Notes under the pieces: model-generated
What the model saw: only the letters and a program-made list of their open reading frames with translations
What the model was told of the DNA's origin: nothing
The model's database searches: none
Shown: positions 33,358-43,082 of the stretch, in pieces
Position numbering within the stretch: position 1 is the stretch's first letter
Layout: the number at the start of each line of letters is the position of its first letter
Position numbers and translations under genes: made by a program
Source of the DNA: Achromobacter sp. HZ34
GTDB lineage: Bacteria; Pseudomonadota; Gammaproteobacteria; Burkholderiales; Burkholderiaceae_B
Assembly: GCF_002209485.1 (NCBI RefSeq)
Contig: NZ_NJIX01000003.1
Span: 62,001 to 126,000 of the forward strand
Direction: 5' to 3'
DNA: 64,000 bases

Positions 33358-33435
33358 GCCGCCACTATACCCAAGCAGGGCGTCGCCACGGCCGGCGCCA
33401 TGGCGAGGGCGCACTGGCCGGCAGTGGCGGACGCT

Positions 33436-34419
33436 TCATTTCCCCAAACCCGCACGGGGATTGAAGGCGATGTCGCGCGCCATCCGCCGATACGCCTCGC
33501 GCGCGGTCTCGCTGTCGGCCGGCGGCCAGACCACGTCCAGGGTCAGGTAGAGATCGCCCGGATGAGCACCCGGCAAGCCCTGGCCTTTCAGGCGCAACTT
33601 GTTGCCAGGCCGCGACCCGGGCGGGATGACCACTTCCACCGAGCCCCCCGGCGTGGGCACGCGCACCTTGCCGCCCAGCGCGGCTTCCCAGGGCGTGACC
33701 GGCAGCGTCATGACCAGGTCGCGTCCCTCGACGCGGTAAAGCCGATGCGGCTTGACGCGTACCTCCAGGTACAGGTCGCCAGGCTGCCCGCCCGCATAGC
33801 CGACCATGCCCTGCCCCGCCAGGCGTATGCGCTGCCCCTCGCGCACCCCCGCGGGGACCAGCACGCTGAGCTTGCGCTCCTGCAACTGGGGCCGGCCGTT
33901 GGCGTCCATCTTCATGGACCGCAGGCTGATCTCGCGGGTCGCGCCATGCAGGATGTCTTCCAGCTCCACCTCGATCATGGCGTGATAGTCCTCGCCGCGC
34001 GCGTGCGTCGGGTGCGATTCCCGCGCGGCGCTGCCACGGCGCTTCTGGGCGGAACCGAATAGCGAAGAGAAGAATTCGCTGAACTCGGCCTCCTCGCGCG
34101 GGTCCTTGGCGGTCGCCTTGCCCGGCCTTTCGAAGCCTTGCTCCCAGCCAGGCGAAGGGCGATAAGCGGTGCCGCTCCCGGCCCCCCTGGCAGCACCGGC
34201 CCCCACACCCGCGGCCAGGTTGTCGTAGGCGGCGCGTTTGGCCGCATCGCGCAACACGTCGTACGCCTCGTTGATATCGCGCATGCGCGCTTCGGCGTCC
34301 GCTTCCTTGCTGACGTCCGGATGGTATTTACGTGCCAGCTTGCGATAGGCGCGCCGCAGATCCTCTTCGGAAACCGCACGCTCGACACCCAGCGTGTCGT
34401 AATAGTCCTTGAACTCCAT
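33436..34419 (-). CDS. cbpA: DnaJ-family co-chaperone CbpA (curved DNA-binding protein)
   Basis: A 327-residue protein: N-terminal J domain with the HPD motif at residues 33-35 (KYHPDVSKE), a Gly/Ala linker, then the DnaJ C-terminal substrate-binding domains without the zinc finger (LERKLSVLVPAGVREGQ region, RPGNKLRLKGQGLPG, HPGDLYLTLDV). CbpA works with DnaK and also binds curved DNA. No cbpM partner is seen. It is read toward mogA and the small lipoprotein. Confidence 0.92.
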   Translation of the reverse strand: MEFKDYYDTLGVERAVSEEDLRRAYRKLARKYHPDVSKEADAEARMRDINEAYDVLRDAAKRAAYDNLAAGVGAGAARGAGSGTAYRPSPGWEQGFERPGKATAKDPREEAEFSEFFSSLFGSAQKRRGSAARESHPTHARGEDYHAMIEVELEDILHGATREISLRSMKMDANGRPQLQERKLSVLVPAGVREGQRIRLAGQGMVGYAGGQPGDLYLEVRVKPHRLYRVEGRDLVMTLPVTPWEAALGGKVRVPTPGGSVEVVIPPGSRPGNKLRLKGQGLPGAHPGDLYLTLDVVWPPADSETAREAYRRMARDIAFNPRAGLGK

Positions 34420-34609
34420 ACTCGCTCACTGGTGGGGTGGAGTAACCGCGTCATGCACCGGAAGATGACGACCAAGTCAGTATTCGCCGCAACCGAAAAA
34501 CTACACCCGCTTTTGCAAACAGGCGATCCACCTTTCGGACGACTGAATCAGACGTTCGGCAAAAATCAACAAGAAAAGCGGACAGCCCTTGTTTTGAAGG
34601 TCGCAGCCT

Positions 34610-36364
34610 GTGTTTTTCCAACAATGCGGCCGAATAAGTGGACCCAATTTTGGGATTGCGACAGAATTGGGCCCATTCCAAATTCGTCGGGTAATTCGCT
34701 TGCACCGTCGTCGCACCCTCACCATTCAGCAGCAGATCACATTGCTGGCAGGGACACTGTGCCTGGCACTGGTGGCGGCGGCGGCCGGTGGCGCGGCATA
34801 CATGGGCAAGCGCCAGACGCGGGAACTGATCGAAGCCCACGTCACCAATATCGCCGCCGCCATGGCGCACACGCTGGACCGCGATATGTACGAGCGATTC
34901 CGCGAAGTACGCATCCTGGCGGAGGCACCCACGGTGCGCGGCATGGAGCCCGGTCCGCTGCGCGCGCTGCTCAACGGCCGGCAAAGCTCCATGATGGACT
35001 ATGCCTGGGTGGGTGTCGCCGATCCGACGGGCGAGGTGCTGGTGTCCACCCAGGGGCAGCTGGAAGGCAAGTCGGTGGCGGACCGGCTCTGGTTCCAACG
35101 GGGCTTGCTCAGCCCTTATATCGGCGACGTGCGCGAATCCAGGTTGCTGGGTGAACTGCTGGGCCGCGACCGGCGCCACGCTTTCCGCTTCGTCGAGATC
35201 GCTGCCCCCATCGTCATCGCCGGCAAGACGGTGGGTGTCATCGGTGCCCACCTCAGCTGGACCTGGGCCGCCGAAGCGCGCCGCGCCATGCTGGAAAACG
35301 ACACCACCGGGGGCATCCGCGACCTGTGGATCCTTTCCTCGGACGGCACCATGCTGCTGGGCCCGCACCTGGGCAGCAAGCCCTTCAGCGACGCTCAGAT
35401 CGCGCAGATGCTGCAAAGCCGCCGCGGCGTTTTCGAAGCCGACAGCGACAACGGCGTCATGCTGACCGGCTATGCCATGGCGTCCGGCTACCGCGACTAT
35501 CCCGGCCGCAACTGGCTGATCATCGCCCAGCAGCCGGCCCGCGACGCCTATGCGGCGGTACGCCGGCTGGAGTGGAGCGCGCTGATCCTCAGCATCCTGG
35601 TCGCGGTGGCCGGCGTCACCTTGACCTGGTTCATCGCCCGCCGCATTGCCTCGCCCTTGCTGGCGCTGACGGCGGCGGCGCGCGATCTGGGCCGCGACCA
35701 TTCCGTCACCATGCTGCCCCGCCTGGCCGGGGCGCGCGAAATCGTCGACCTGTCGGCCGCACTGCGGTCCCTGATGCGGCGCCTGGGCGTGGAGCAGGAA
35801 CGCGCCGACCTGGTCCAGCGCCAGGCCCAGCAGGAAGAACGCCGCTATGCCCAGGAGATCAGCGAGCTGCGCCGCGCGGCGGGCATCGATCCCCTGTCCG
35901 GACTGCTCAACCGCCGTTCCTTCCTCTACGCGGCCGACGTCATGCTGGCCGACCTTGGCGTGCGCCACCTGACCGTGATCATGGCGGACATCGATTTCTT
36001 CAAGCAGGTCAACGACAACCACGGCCACAGCGCCGGTGACGCCACCATCCGCAAGGTGGGCGAAATACTCACGTCCTGTGTGCGGGAAACCGACCTGGTC
36101 GCGCGCTTCGGCGGCGAGGAATTCGTCATCCTGCTGGCCGGCACGCCGCCGGGCGCGGTGCTGGCGCTGGCCGAACGCATGCGCCAGTCCGTGCAGGAGA
36201 CCCCCATCGTGCATGGCTCTTCGACCATCCGCATCACCATCAGCCTGGGGGTGGCGATTGCCGGCGTGGAAGACCATGACATCCAGAGCATCATCGAAGG
36301 TGCCGACCGGGCCCTGTATCGGGCCAAACAGCGGGGCCGCAACCGCGCCGTGCTGTCCGCCTGA
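34610..36364 (+). CDS. Membrane diguanylate cyclase (dCache-HAMP-GGDEF type)
   Basis: Up to 584 residues from a GTG at 34610; a TTG at 34700 is a plausible shorter start. A transmembrane helix near 43-65 (ITLLAGTLCLALVAAAAGGA), a large periplasmic sensor (ADPTGEVLVSTQGQLEG, TTGGIRDLWILSSDGTMLLG), a second helix near 325-345, a HAMP-like linker, a coiled coil and a GGDEF domain. The active site reads GGEEF (residues 501-505) with an RETD inhibitory site just before, so it should make c-di-GMP. The ligand is unknown. Next to it is an unusual inverted repeat at 34640. Confidence 0.9.
   Translation: MFFQQCGRISGPNFGIATELGPFQIRRVIRLHRRRTLTIQQQITLLAGTLCLALVAAAAGGAAYMGKRQTRELIEAHVTNIAAAMAHTLDRDMYERFREVRILAEAPTVRGMEPGPLRALLNGRQSSMMDYAWVGVADPTGEVLVSTQGQLEGKSVADRLWFQRGLLSPYIGDVRESRLLGELLGRDRRHAFRFVEIAAPIVIAGKTVGVIGAHLSWTWAAEARRAMLENDTTGGIRDLWILSSDGTMLLGPHLGSKPFSDAQIAQMLQSRRGVFEADSDNGVMLTGYAMASGYRDYPGRNWLIIAQQPARDAYAAVRRLEWSALILSILVAVAGVTLTWFIARRIASPLLALTAAARDLGRDHSVTMLPRLAGAREIVDLSAALRSLMRRLGVEQERADLVQRQAQQEERRYAQEISELRRAAGIDPLSGLLNRRSFLYAADVMLADLGVRHLTVIMADIDFFKQVNDNHGHSAGDATIRKVGEILTSCVRETDLVARFGGEEFVILLAGTPPGAVLALAERMRQSVQETPIVHGSSTIRITISLGVAIAGVEDHDIQSIIEGADRALYRAKQRGRNRAVLSA
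34640..34674. promoter_or_regulatory. Inverted repeat in the leader of the diguanylate cyclase gene
   Basis: GGACCCAATT and AATTGGGCCC, a 10-bp stem with one mismatch and a 15-base loop. It overlaps the first codons if the GTG at 34610 is the true start, or lies in the 5' leader if TTG at 34700 is used. Confidence 0.5.
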
Positions 36365-36435
36365 CGCGCGCCTGCTAAGCTATGCCAAACCAGGGAAGCC
36401 GTTTTCCCCTTTTTCCTGAAGATCCGGAGCCTATC

Positions 36436-37068
36436 GTGGCAGTACCGCTCACCCTCTACATCGACAATCGCCTGCTCAGTCCCTGGGCCATGTCCGCCTA
36501 TGTCGCGCTGGTGGAAAAGAACCTGGACTTCGAGTTGCGCCTGGTCGATCTGGACCAGGGGGAACAGCGCATGGCGCCGTTTCTCTGCCGGTCGCCGGCC
36601 GGCAAGGTGCCGGTGCTGGCGCACCATGATTTCTACCTGAGCGAATCGAGCGCCATCGTCGAATACCTGGAAGAAGCGTTTCCGGCGCCGGAGTATGCGG
36701 CGGTGATTCCGGCCGACACGCGGGCACGTGCGCGCATGCGCCAGGTGCAAGCCTGGCTGCGCAGCGACCTGGCCGCGCTACGGCGCGAACGGCCTACCGA
36801 AGTGGTCTTCGAAGGCATGCAGCGGGTGCCGCTGTCGGACGAAGGCCAGGCTGACGCCACCCGCCTGGTGCGCGTGGCCGGCTGCCTGCTGCAAGAGGGC
36901 CAGAAGCATCTGTTCGATGACTGGTGCATCGCCGATGCCGACCTGGCCCTGATGCTTAATCGCCTGATCCTGTCGCGCGAGGAAGTCCCCGCCCGGCTGC
37001 GTGACTACGCCGCCGAACAATGGGAACGCCCTTCCCTGCGCCGTTGGCGCGACAGCCGCGGCGCTTAG
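36436..37068 (+). CDS. Glutathione S-transferase (YfcF-like)
   Basis: About 210 residues. Thioredoxin-like N-terminal domain ([21 protein letters not shown], then [30 protein letters not shown]) with the GSH-binding VPVL and ESSAI elements, and an all-helical C-terminal domain. Start GTG at 36436 is set by a GGAG site seven bases upstream. Members conjugate glutathione or reduce peroxides; substrate unknown. It converges on pgk, and the two stop codons overlap by four bases. Confidence 0.88.
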   Translation: MAVPLTLYIDNRLLSPWAMSAYVALVEKNLDFELRLVDLDQGEQRMAPFLCRSPAGKVPVLAHHDFYLSESSAIVEYLEEAFPAPEYAAVIPADTRARARMRQVQAWLRSDLAALRRERPTEVVFEGMQRVPLSDEGQADATRLVRVAGCLLQEGQKHLFDDWCIADADLALMLNRLILSREEVPARLRDYAAEQWERPSLRRWRDSRGA

Positions 37069-38261
37069 CCAGCCCGCTGCTGCAGCACTTCCACCGCCGG
37101 CAGGGTCTTGCCTTCCAGGAACTCCAGGAACGCACCGCCACCGGTGGAGATGTAATCCACCTTGTCCGTGATGCCGAACTTGGCGATGGCGGCCAGGGTG
37201 TCGCCGCCGCCGGCAATGGAGAACCCGGACGAATCGGCAATGGCGCGGGCAACCGTTTCCGTGCCATGGGCGAACTGGTCGAACTCGAACACGCCCACCG
37301 GGCCGTTCCAGACGATGGTGCCCGCCTTCTTCAGGATCTCGGCCAGCGCCTGCGCGCTTTGCGGTCCGATATCCAGCACCATGTCATCGTCAGCCACCGC
37401 ATCAGCCGCCTTGACGGTGGCCTCGGCATCGGCGCCGAAGGCCTTGGCGCACACCACGTCGACAGGAATGGGCACCGCGGCGCCCCGCTCGCGCATGGCG
37501 TCGATCACCGCCACGGCCTGCTGCACCTGGTCAGGTTCAGCCAGCGACTTGCCGATGGACTTGCCGGCCGCCAGCAGGAAAGTGTTGGCGATGCCGCCCC
37601 CCACCACCAGCTGATCCACCTTGGACGCCAGCGACTGCAGGATGCTCAGCTTGGTCGACACCTTGGAACCGCCCACGATGGCCACCAGCGGGCGCTTGGG
37701 TTCGTGCAGGGCACGGCCCAGGGCCTCCAGTTCGGCGGCCAGCAGCGGACCGGCGCAGGCCACCGCCGCGAACCTGGCGATGCCATGCGTGGTGGCTTCG
37801 GCGCGATGCGCGGTGCCGAACGCGTCGTTCACGTACACATCGCACAGCGCCGCCATCTTGCGCGACAGCGCTTCGTCATTCTTCTTCTCGCCGGCATTGA
37901 CGCGGCAGTTCTCCAGCAGCACCACCTGGCCGGGCGCGACATCCACGCCATTCTCGACCCAGTTCTGCACCAGCGGTACGTCCTGCCCCAGCAGTTCGGC
38001 CAGCCGCTTGCCCACCGGCGCCAACGTGTCTTCCGGCGTCAGCACGCCCTCTTTCGGACGGCCCAGGTGCGAGGTGACCATGACGGCCGCGCCGGCCTGC
38101 AGGGCCAGCTTGATGCCCGGCACCGAGGCACGGATGCGCGTGTCTTCGCTGATGTTGCCGTTGTCGTCGAAAGGAACGTTCAGATCTGCGCGGATAAAGA
38201 CGCGCTTGCCTTTGAGCGCGCCGGACTGGGCCAGCGCGGACAGCGTATTCACCTTGGACAT
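37065..38261 (-). CDS. pgk: Phosphoglycerate kinase
   Basis: A 398-residue kinase with [20 protein letters not shown] near residue 20, [49 protein letters not shown], and [16 protein letters not shown], with [16 protein letters not shown] near the end. It makes ATP from 1,3-bisphosphoglycerate in glycolysis. It is the third gene of tkt-gap-pgk on the minus strand, 113 bases after gap. Confidence 0.97.
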   Translation of the reverse strand: MSKVNTLSALAQSGALKGKRVFIRADLNVPFDDNGNISEDTRIRASVPGIKLALQAGAAVMVTSHLGRPKEGVLTPEDTLAPVGKRLAELLGQDVPLVQNWVENGVDVAPGQVVLLENCRVNAGEKKNDEALSRKMAALCDVYVNDAFGTAHRAEATTHGIARFAAVACAGPLLAAELEALGRALHEPKRPLVAIVGGSKVSTKLSILQSLASKVDQLVVGGGIANTFLLAAGKSIGKSLAEPDQVQQAVAVIDAMRERGAAVPIPVDVVCAKAFGADAEATVKAADAVADDDMVLDIGPQSAQALAEILKKAGTIVWNGPVGVFEFDQFAHGTETVARAIADSSGFSIAGGGDTLAAIAKFGITDKVDYISTGGGAFLEFLEGKTLPAVEVLQQRAG

Positions 38262-38296
38262 GGATGCTTCTCCTCAGGGCGCCAGCGCCCCACAAG

Positions 38297-38323
38297 ACGA
38301 AGGGGACAGTGCGTCCCCTTCGT
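38297..38323. terminator. Intercistronic hairpin between gap and pgk
   Basis: ACGAAGGGGAC and GTCCCCTTCGT form a perfect 11-bp stem around AGTGC. It lies between the gap stop and the pgk start on the minus strand. Without a strong T run it may stabilise or separate the transcripts rather than fully terminate. Confidence 0.55.
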
Positions 38324-38374
38324 TCATTTCTATTCAACCGGCGCCCGGTCCCCACCGGTACGCCGATGCCGCTT

Positions 38375-39385
38375 TTACTTGGCGGCCATCAGTGCCACGG
38401 TGGTGTCCAGCATGCGGTTGCTGAAGCCCCACTCGTTGTCGTACCAGGACGTCACCTTGACCAGCGTGCCCGAGACCTTGGTCAGCGTGGCGTCGAACGT
38501 GCTGGAGGCCGCGTTGTGGTTGAAGTCGCTCGACACCAGGGGCTCGGTGTTGTAGTCCAGGATGCCTTTGAGCGAGCCTTCGGACGCCTTCTTCAGGATG
38601 GCGTTGACTTCCTCGACGGAGGTTTCGCGCTTGGCGATGAAGGACAGGTCGACCAGCGACACGTTGATGGTCGGCACGCGGATGGCGAAGCCGTCCAGCT
38701 TGCCGTTCAGATCGGGCAGCACCAGGCCCACCGCGGCGGCGGCGCCGGTCTTGGCGGGGATCATGTTCATGGTGGCCGAACGGGCGCGACGCAGGTCTTC
38801 GTGGTAGACGTCGGTCAGCACCTGGTCGTTGGTGTACGAGTGGATCGTGGTCATCAGGCCCGAGACCACGCCCAGCTCATCGTGCAGCGGCTTGACCAGG
38901 GGGGCCAGGCAGTTGGTGGTGCACGATGCGTTGGAGATGACCGTGTCGCTGGCCTTCAGCACATTGTGGTTGACGCCGAAGACGATGGTGGCATCGACGT
39001 CCTTGCCGCCAGGCGCGGAGATGATGACCTTCTTGGCGCCGCCCTTCAGGTGGGCGCTGGCCTTTTCCTTGGTGGTGAAGAAGCCGGTGCATTCCATCAC
39101 CACGTCGACTTTCAGGTCACCCCAGGGCAGTTCGGCCGGGTTGCGGTTTGCCAGCACGCGGATGCGATCGCCATTGACCACCATGTATTCGCCATCGACC
39201 TCGACCTTGCCGGGGAACTTGCCGTGGGCAGTGTCGTAGCGGGTCAGGTGGGCGTTGGTCTTGGGATCGCCCAAATCGTTGATGGCAACGATTTCGATAT
39301 CGTGCTTCTTGCCGCTTTCGTAGTGAGCACGCAGGACGTTGCGGCCGATACGGCCATAGCCATTGATGGCAACACGGATGGTCAT
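38375..39385 (-). CDS. gap: Glyceraldehyde-3-phosphate dehydrogenase
   Basis: About 336 residues. NAD-binding [12 protein letters not shown] near residue 9, catalytic [13 protein letters not shown] (Cys of ASCTTN), [11 protein letters not shown], and [21 protein letters not shown]. It oxidises glyceraldehyde 3-phosphate to 1,3-bisphosphoglycerate. The start at 39385 is preferred over a long upstream open frame, which would overlap tkt. It follows tkt by 14 bases. Confidence 0.97.
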   Translation of the reverse strand: MTIRVAINGYGRIGRNVLRAHYESGKKHDIEIVAINDLGDPKTNAHLTRYDTAHGKFPGKVEVDGEYMVVNGDRIRVLANRNPAELPWGDLKVDVVMECTGFFTTKEKASAHLKGGAKKVIISAPGGKDVDATIVFGVNHNVLKASDTVISNASCTTNCLAPLVKPLHDELGVVSGLMTTIHSYTNDQVLTDVYHEDLRRARSATMNMIPAKTGAAAAVGLVLPDLNGKLDGFAIRVPTINVSLVDLSFIAKRETSVEEVNAILKKASEGSLKGILDYNTEPLVSSDFNHNAASSTFDATLTKVSGTLVKVTSWYDNEWGFSNRMLDTTVALMAAK

Positions 39386-39399
39386 GTCTGGATCTCCTT

Positions 39400-41445
39400 T
39401 TACAAAACCTGTTTGACGGCCTCGGCCACCTTCTCCGGGGTCAGTCCGAAATATTTGAACAGTTCGCCGGCCGGGGCCGATTCGCCATAACGATCGATGC
39501 CGACCACGGCGCCTTCCAGGCCGACATACTTGTGCCACAGGCCGGTGGTGCCGGCCTCGACGGCGACGCGCGGCAGGCCCTTGGGCAGCACGCTGGCGCG
39601 CCATTCGGCGTCCTGCTTGTCGAAGACGTTGGTGTTGGGCATGGAGACCACGCGCACCGCCACGCCGTCCTTGGCCAGCGCTTCCTGCGCGGCCAGCGCC
39701 AGGCCCACTTCGGAGCCGGTGGCGATGATGATGGCGCGCGCCTCGGGCGCGTCGCGCAGCACATAGCCGCCGCGCGCGATGGCCGCGGTGGTGGCCGCGT
39801 CACGCTGCACGAAAGGCAGGTTCTGGCGCGACAGCAGCAGCGCGCTGGGGCCGCCGTCATGCACGTCCATGCCGATGCTGGTGGGACGCGACACCGACTC
39901 GATCCAGGCCACCGCGGTTTCGGTGGTGTCGCAAGGACGCCAGACCGACAGGTTGGGGATCAGGCGCAGGCTGTTCGCGTGCTCGATCGACTGGTGGGTG
40001 GGGCCGTCTTCGCCCAGGCCGATGGAGTCGTGCGTGAACACGTGCACCACGCGCTGCTTCATCAGCGACGCCATGCGGATGCCGTTGCGCGAGTAGTCGG
40101 AGAACGTCAGGAAAGTGCCGCCGAAAGGCAGGTAGCCGCCGTGCAGCGCCACGCCGTTCATGATGGCGGCCATGCCGAATTCACGCACGCCGTAGTTGAT
40201 GTGGCGGCCGAACTGGATGCCCTTCTCGCCGGCGCGCACCGGCGCCACGCCCTTCCAGTCGGTGTAGTTGGAACCGGTCAGGTCGGCCGAACCGCCCAGC
40301 AGTTCCGGCAAGGCCTGCGCCAGCGCGGCGATCGCGTATTGCGAGGCCTTGCGCGTGGCGACCGTCTCGGCCTTTTCCTGGGTGGCGGCCAGATAGGCCT
40401 GCGCCTTCTCGGCGAAATCGGCCGGCAGGTCGCCCTTCATGCGGCGCTTGAATTCCTTGGCTTCGGCCGGGAACTGGGCGGCATAGGTGTCGAAGCGCTG
40501 CTGCCATTCGGCTTGCGCCTTGGCGCCGCGCGGACGGCCATCCCACCCGGCGTAGACGTCGGCCGGCACTTCGAAAGGCGGGTAGTTCCAGTTCAGGGCG
40601 GCGCGGGTAGCGGCGATTTCGTCCTTGCCCAGCGGCGCACCGTGCACGTTGTGGGTGCCCTGCATGGTGGGGGCGCCCTTGCCGATGACGGTGCGGCAGA
40701 TGATCAGCGTCGGGCCGCCGTGGCTGGCCGCGTGGCCATGCGCCTGGCGGATGGCGGCGTCGACCGCGCTGGCGTCGTGGCCGTCGATGCCGCCGACGAC
40801 GTTCCAGCCGTAACCCTCGAAGCGCTTGGCGGTGTCATCGCCGAACCAGGCGTCCACATGGCCGTCGATGGAGATGCCGTTGGCGTCGTAGAACACGATC
40901 AGCTTGGACAGCTTGAGCGTGCCGGCCAGCGAGCAGGCTTCGTGCGAGATGCCTTCCATCAGGCAACCGTCGCCGACGAAGGCATACGTGTAGTGGTCGA
41001 CGATGGAATGGCCGGGGCGGTTGAATTCCGCCGCCAGCAGCGCTTCGGCCAGCGCCATGCCCACGGCGTTGGTCACGCCCTGGCCCAGGGGGCCCGTGGT
41101 GGTTTCCACGCCCGGGGTGATGCCGACTTCGGGGTGGCCCGGCGTCTTCGAATGCAGCTGGCGGAAATTCTTCAGTTCTTCGATCGGCAGGTCGTAGCCG
41201 CTGAGGTGCAGCAAGGCATACAGCAGCATGGAGCCGTGGCCGTTGGACAGCACGAAGCGGTCACGGTCAGCCCAGGCCGGATCGGCGGGATTGTGGCGCA
41301 GGTGGCCGGTCCACAGGGCTTGGGCGATTTCCGCCATCCCCATCGGAGCCCCCGGGTGGCCGGAATTGGCCTGTTGCACGGCGTCCATCGCCAAAGCGCG
41401 GATCGCATCCGCCAAAGAAGGTTGACGGGCTGTCGGATTGCTCAT
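39400..41445 (-). CDS. tkt: Transketolase
   Basis: About 681 residues. Thiamine diphosphate motif [13 protein letters not shown] near residue 160, [16 protein letters not shown] near residue 28, [14 protein letters not shown] (acceptor His and E1 region) and a C-terminal domain. It transfers two-carbon ketol units in the pentose phosphate and Calvin-type pathways. The start at 41445 is chosen; the frame opens to 41499 without a site. It heads the tkt-gap-pgk operon and is divergent from rsmE, with a 210-base gap. Confidence 0.96.
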   Translation of the reverse strand: MSNPTARQPSLADAIRALAMDAVQQANSGHPGAPMGMAEIAQALWTGHLRHNPADPAWADRDRFVLSNGHGSMLLYALLHLSGYDLPIEELKNFRQLHSKTPGHPEVGITPGVETTTGPLGQGVTNAVGMALAEALLAAEFNRPGHSIVDHYTYAFVGDGCLMEGISHEACSLAGTLKLSKLIVFYDANGISIDGHVDAWFGDDTAKRFEGYGWNVVGGIDGHDASAVDAAIRQAHGHAASHGGPTLIICRTVIGKGAPTMQGTHNVHGAPLGKDEIAATRAALNWNYPPFEVPADVYAGWDGRPRGAKAQAEWQQRFDTYAAQFPAEAKEFKRRMKGDLPADFAEKAQAYLAATQEKAETVATRKASQYAIAALAQALPELLGGSADLTGSNYTDWKGVAPVRAGEKGIQFGRHINYGVREFGMAAIMNGVALHGGYLPFGGTFLTFSDYSRNGIRMASLMKQRVVHVFTHDSIGLGEDGPTHQSIEHANSLRLIPNLSVWRPCDTTETAVAWIESVSRPTSIGMDVHDGGPSALLLSRQNLPFVQRDAATTAAIARGGYVLRDAPEARAIIIATGSEVGLALAAQEALAKDGVAVRVVSMPNTNVFDKQDAEWRASVLPKGLPRVAVEAGTTGLWHKYVGLEGAVVGIDRYGESAPAGELFKYFGLTPEKVAEAVKQVL

Positions 41446-41655
41446 TCGTGAGGGCTCTCTCGCCGGCTGCAACGTAACAACGAGCCGGTAGGGTTGCAAA
41501 AGCTCAAGATTTTAGCACCGCGGGATTACCCGGCCGGGACCGGTGGGTCCGCCACATGGACGATGTGACCATGGACAGGATCGAGGCCGGGCACATGCCG
41601 CGGCCGGAATGCGGTCAAAATAGCGCGTTTGCTCCGTATCAGTCGATCCGCCATC

Positions 41656-42504
41656 ATGCCTATACCGCGCTTTTTCGTCGATCTGCCCCTGGCGGCCCAC
41701 AGCCGCATCGCGCTACCCGAAGCCGCCGCCCATCATGCCGTGCGCGTGCTGCGCCTGCGCGACGGCGCCCCCCTGTGCCTGTTCAATGGCCAGGGCGGTG
41801 AATATGCCGGGGTCCTGCACGTCGATGGCCGCGCCGCCGCGGTCGAACTAGGCGCTTTCGACCCGCGTGAAGCCGAACTGGGCGGCGCCATCACCCTGGT
41901 GCAGGGTCTGCCCTCCGGCGACAAAATGGATTGGATTCTGGAAAAGGCGGTCGAGCTTGGCGTGCACACGGTCGTGCCGATCGCCGCCAGGCGCAGCGTG
42001 CTGCAATTGAGCGGCGCGCGCCAGGACAAGCGGCTGACCCATTGGCGCCGCATCGCCCTGTCGGCCAGCGAACAGTGCGGCCGCAACCGCCTGCTGCAGG
42101 TGGCGGAGCCGGTCACGCTGGAACAGTGGCTGGCGGCGGAAAGAAGCCAGGCAGCGAATGCCGCAATAAATGGGGCAACGGATGCGGCCGGGAATGTCGC
42201 GGTAAATGGCATACCGAATGCGGCGATGATCGGCACCGCTGCCGCGGCAAGCCTGCGCGTGCTGTGCCATCCGGAAGGCGGCCAGCCTTATACCCAGGTC
42301 CTGGCGCAGGCCCAGGGCGCGGCGGCAGGCCTGCGTGAACTGGAGTTGCTGGTGGGACCGGAAGGCGGCTGGGACGACACGGAACTGGCGGCGGCCCGCC
42401 GGGCCGGGGCGCAGGCCGTCACATTCGGCCCCCGCATCCTGCGCACGGAAACCGCCGGCCTGGCGCTGACGGCCGCCGCGGCGGCGATTCTGGGCTGGGT
42501 ATAA
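41656..42504 (+). CDS. rsmE: 16S rRNA (uracil(1498)-N3)-methyltransferase with an insertion
   Basis: About 282 residues. RsmE methylates U1498 of 16S rRNA. Core motifs present: HHAVRVLRLRDGAPL, LVQGLPSGDKMDWILEKAVE, ELGVHTVVPI, RWRRIALSASEQCGRN (read HWRRIALSASEQ), LLVGPEGGWDDTEL and FGPRILRTETA. Between LEQWLAAERS and SLRVLCHPEG lies an insert of about 35 Ala/Asn/Gly-rich residues (AANAAINGATDAAGNVAVNG and onward) of degenerate repeat character. E. coli RsmE is about 243 residues. It converges on the barstar gene. Confidence 0.92.
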   Translation: MPIPRFFVDLPLAAHSRIALPEAAAHHAVRVLRLRDGAPLCLFNGQGGEYAGVLHVDGRAAAVELGAFDPREAELGGAITLVQGLPSGDKMDWILEKAVELGVHTVVPIAARRSVLQLSGARQDKRLTHWRRIALSASEQCGRNRLLQVAEPVTLEQWLAAERSQAANAAINGATDAAGNVAVNGIPNAAMIGTAAAASLRVLCHPEGGQPYTQVLAQAQGAAAGLRELELLVGPEGGWDDTELAAARRAGAQAVTFGPRILRTETAGLALTAAAAAILGWV

Positions 42505-42529
42505 AGCGCTTGGCGGCGGGTCGCTGCCG

Positions 42530-42585
42530 GCCGGTTGCGGACGGCCGGTTGCGGACGGCCGGTTGCGGACTGCCGGTTGCGGACG
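42530..42585. repeat. 14-bp tandem repeat, four copies
   Basis: Four head-to-tail copies of GCCGGTTGCGGAC[G/T] at 42530, 42544, 42558 and 42572, with only the last base of the third copy changed. They lie between the convergent rsmE and barstar genes. Confidence 0.9.
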
Positions 42586-42614
42586 CCAGGCTGCTGGCGC
42601 CTGCTTGCTCTCGC

Positions 42615-43082
42615 TCAGTCGCTCTCGCCGTAGGGCGCGGCGGCGACGCCAGGCTCGGCCATCGGGTGCGCACCCGCATGTTCGATCACATACGCGAACA
42701 GCCGGCCATTTTCGCGGGCGAAATCCGCCGCGTCGGCACACACGGTCTCGATGCGGCCGGCATCCTCTTCCAGCACCGGATCGCCCGAATGCAATTTTTG
42801 CAGGTACAAGACCACGCCGACCTTCTGATCGAGCACGGTGTCGCACAGGCAATCGTAGAGCGCGTCGAAATTGCCGCCGAAATACATGGGAAAGTCGACC
42901 GCCTTGGCGATGGCACGCAAGACCGCGGAGCGGCTGCGGGCCCGATCACAATCGGCGAGGAATACGGCGGCTCCCAAATCGCGGGCGGCATCGGCCAGCA
43001 CGGGCTGGTCCAACGATGCGGGATCCAGAGCGCCACCGCGCTGCAACTGCCGCTGCAAGGCGGACTGACCGGAATTGGCCAT
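42615..43082 (-). CDS. Barstar-family protein (RNase inhibitor fold)
   Basis: About 155 residues. After a variable N-terminus the Barstar fold appears: AVFLADCDRARSRSAVLRAI, then DFPMYFGGNFDALYDCLCDT with the conserved FGGNFDALYD motif. Barstar inhibits barnase-type RNases; many bacterial homologues are orphans. No barnase gene is adjacent. The start at 43082 is fixed by an AGGAGGT ribosome-binding site, and a TTGATT-17-TACGAT promoter lies upstream. Confidence 0.85.
   Translation of the reverse strand: MANSGQSALQRQLQRGGALDPASLDQPVLADAARDLGAAVFLADCDRARSRSAVLRAIAKAVDFPMYFGGNFDALYDCLCDTVLDQKVGVVLYLQKLHSGDPVLEEDAGRIETVCADAADFARENGRLFAYVIEHAGAHPMAEPGVAAAPYGESD

Noticed and set aside
34451-36277. 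A 608-codon minus frame opposite the diguanylate cyclase
   Set aside because: The plus strand carries clear dCache and GGEEF features; the antisense frame has none.
42530-42585. A CRISPR array in the 14-bp repeat
   Set aside because: Unit too short and no spacers.
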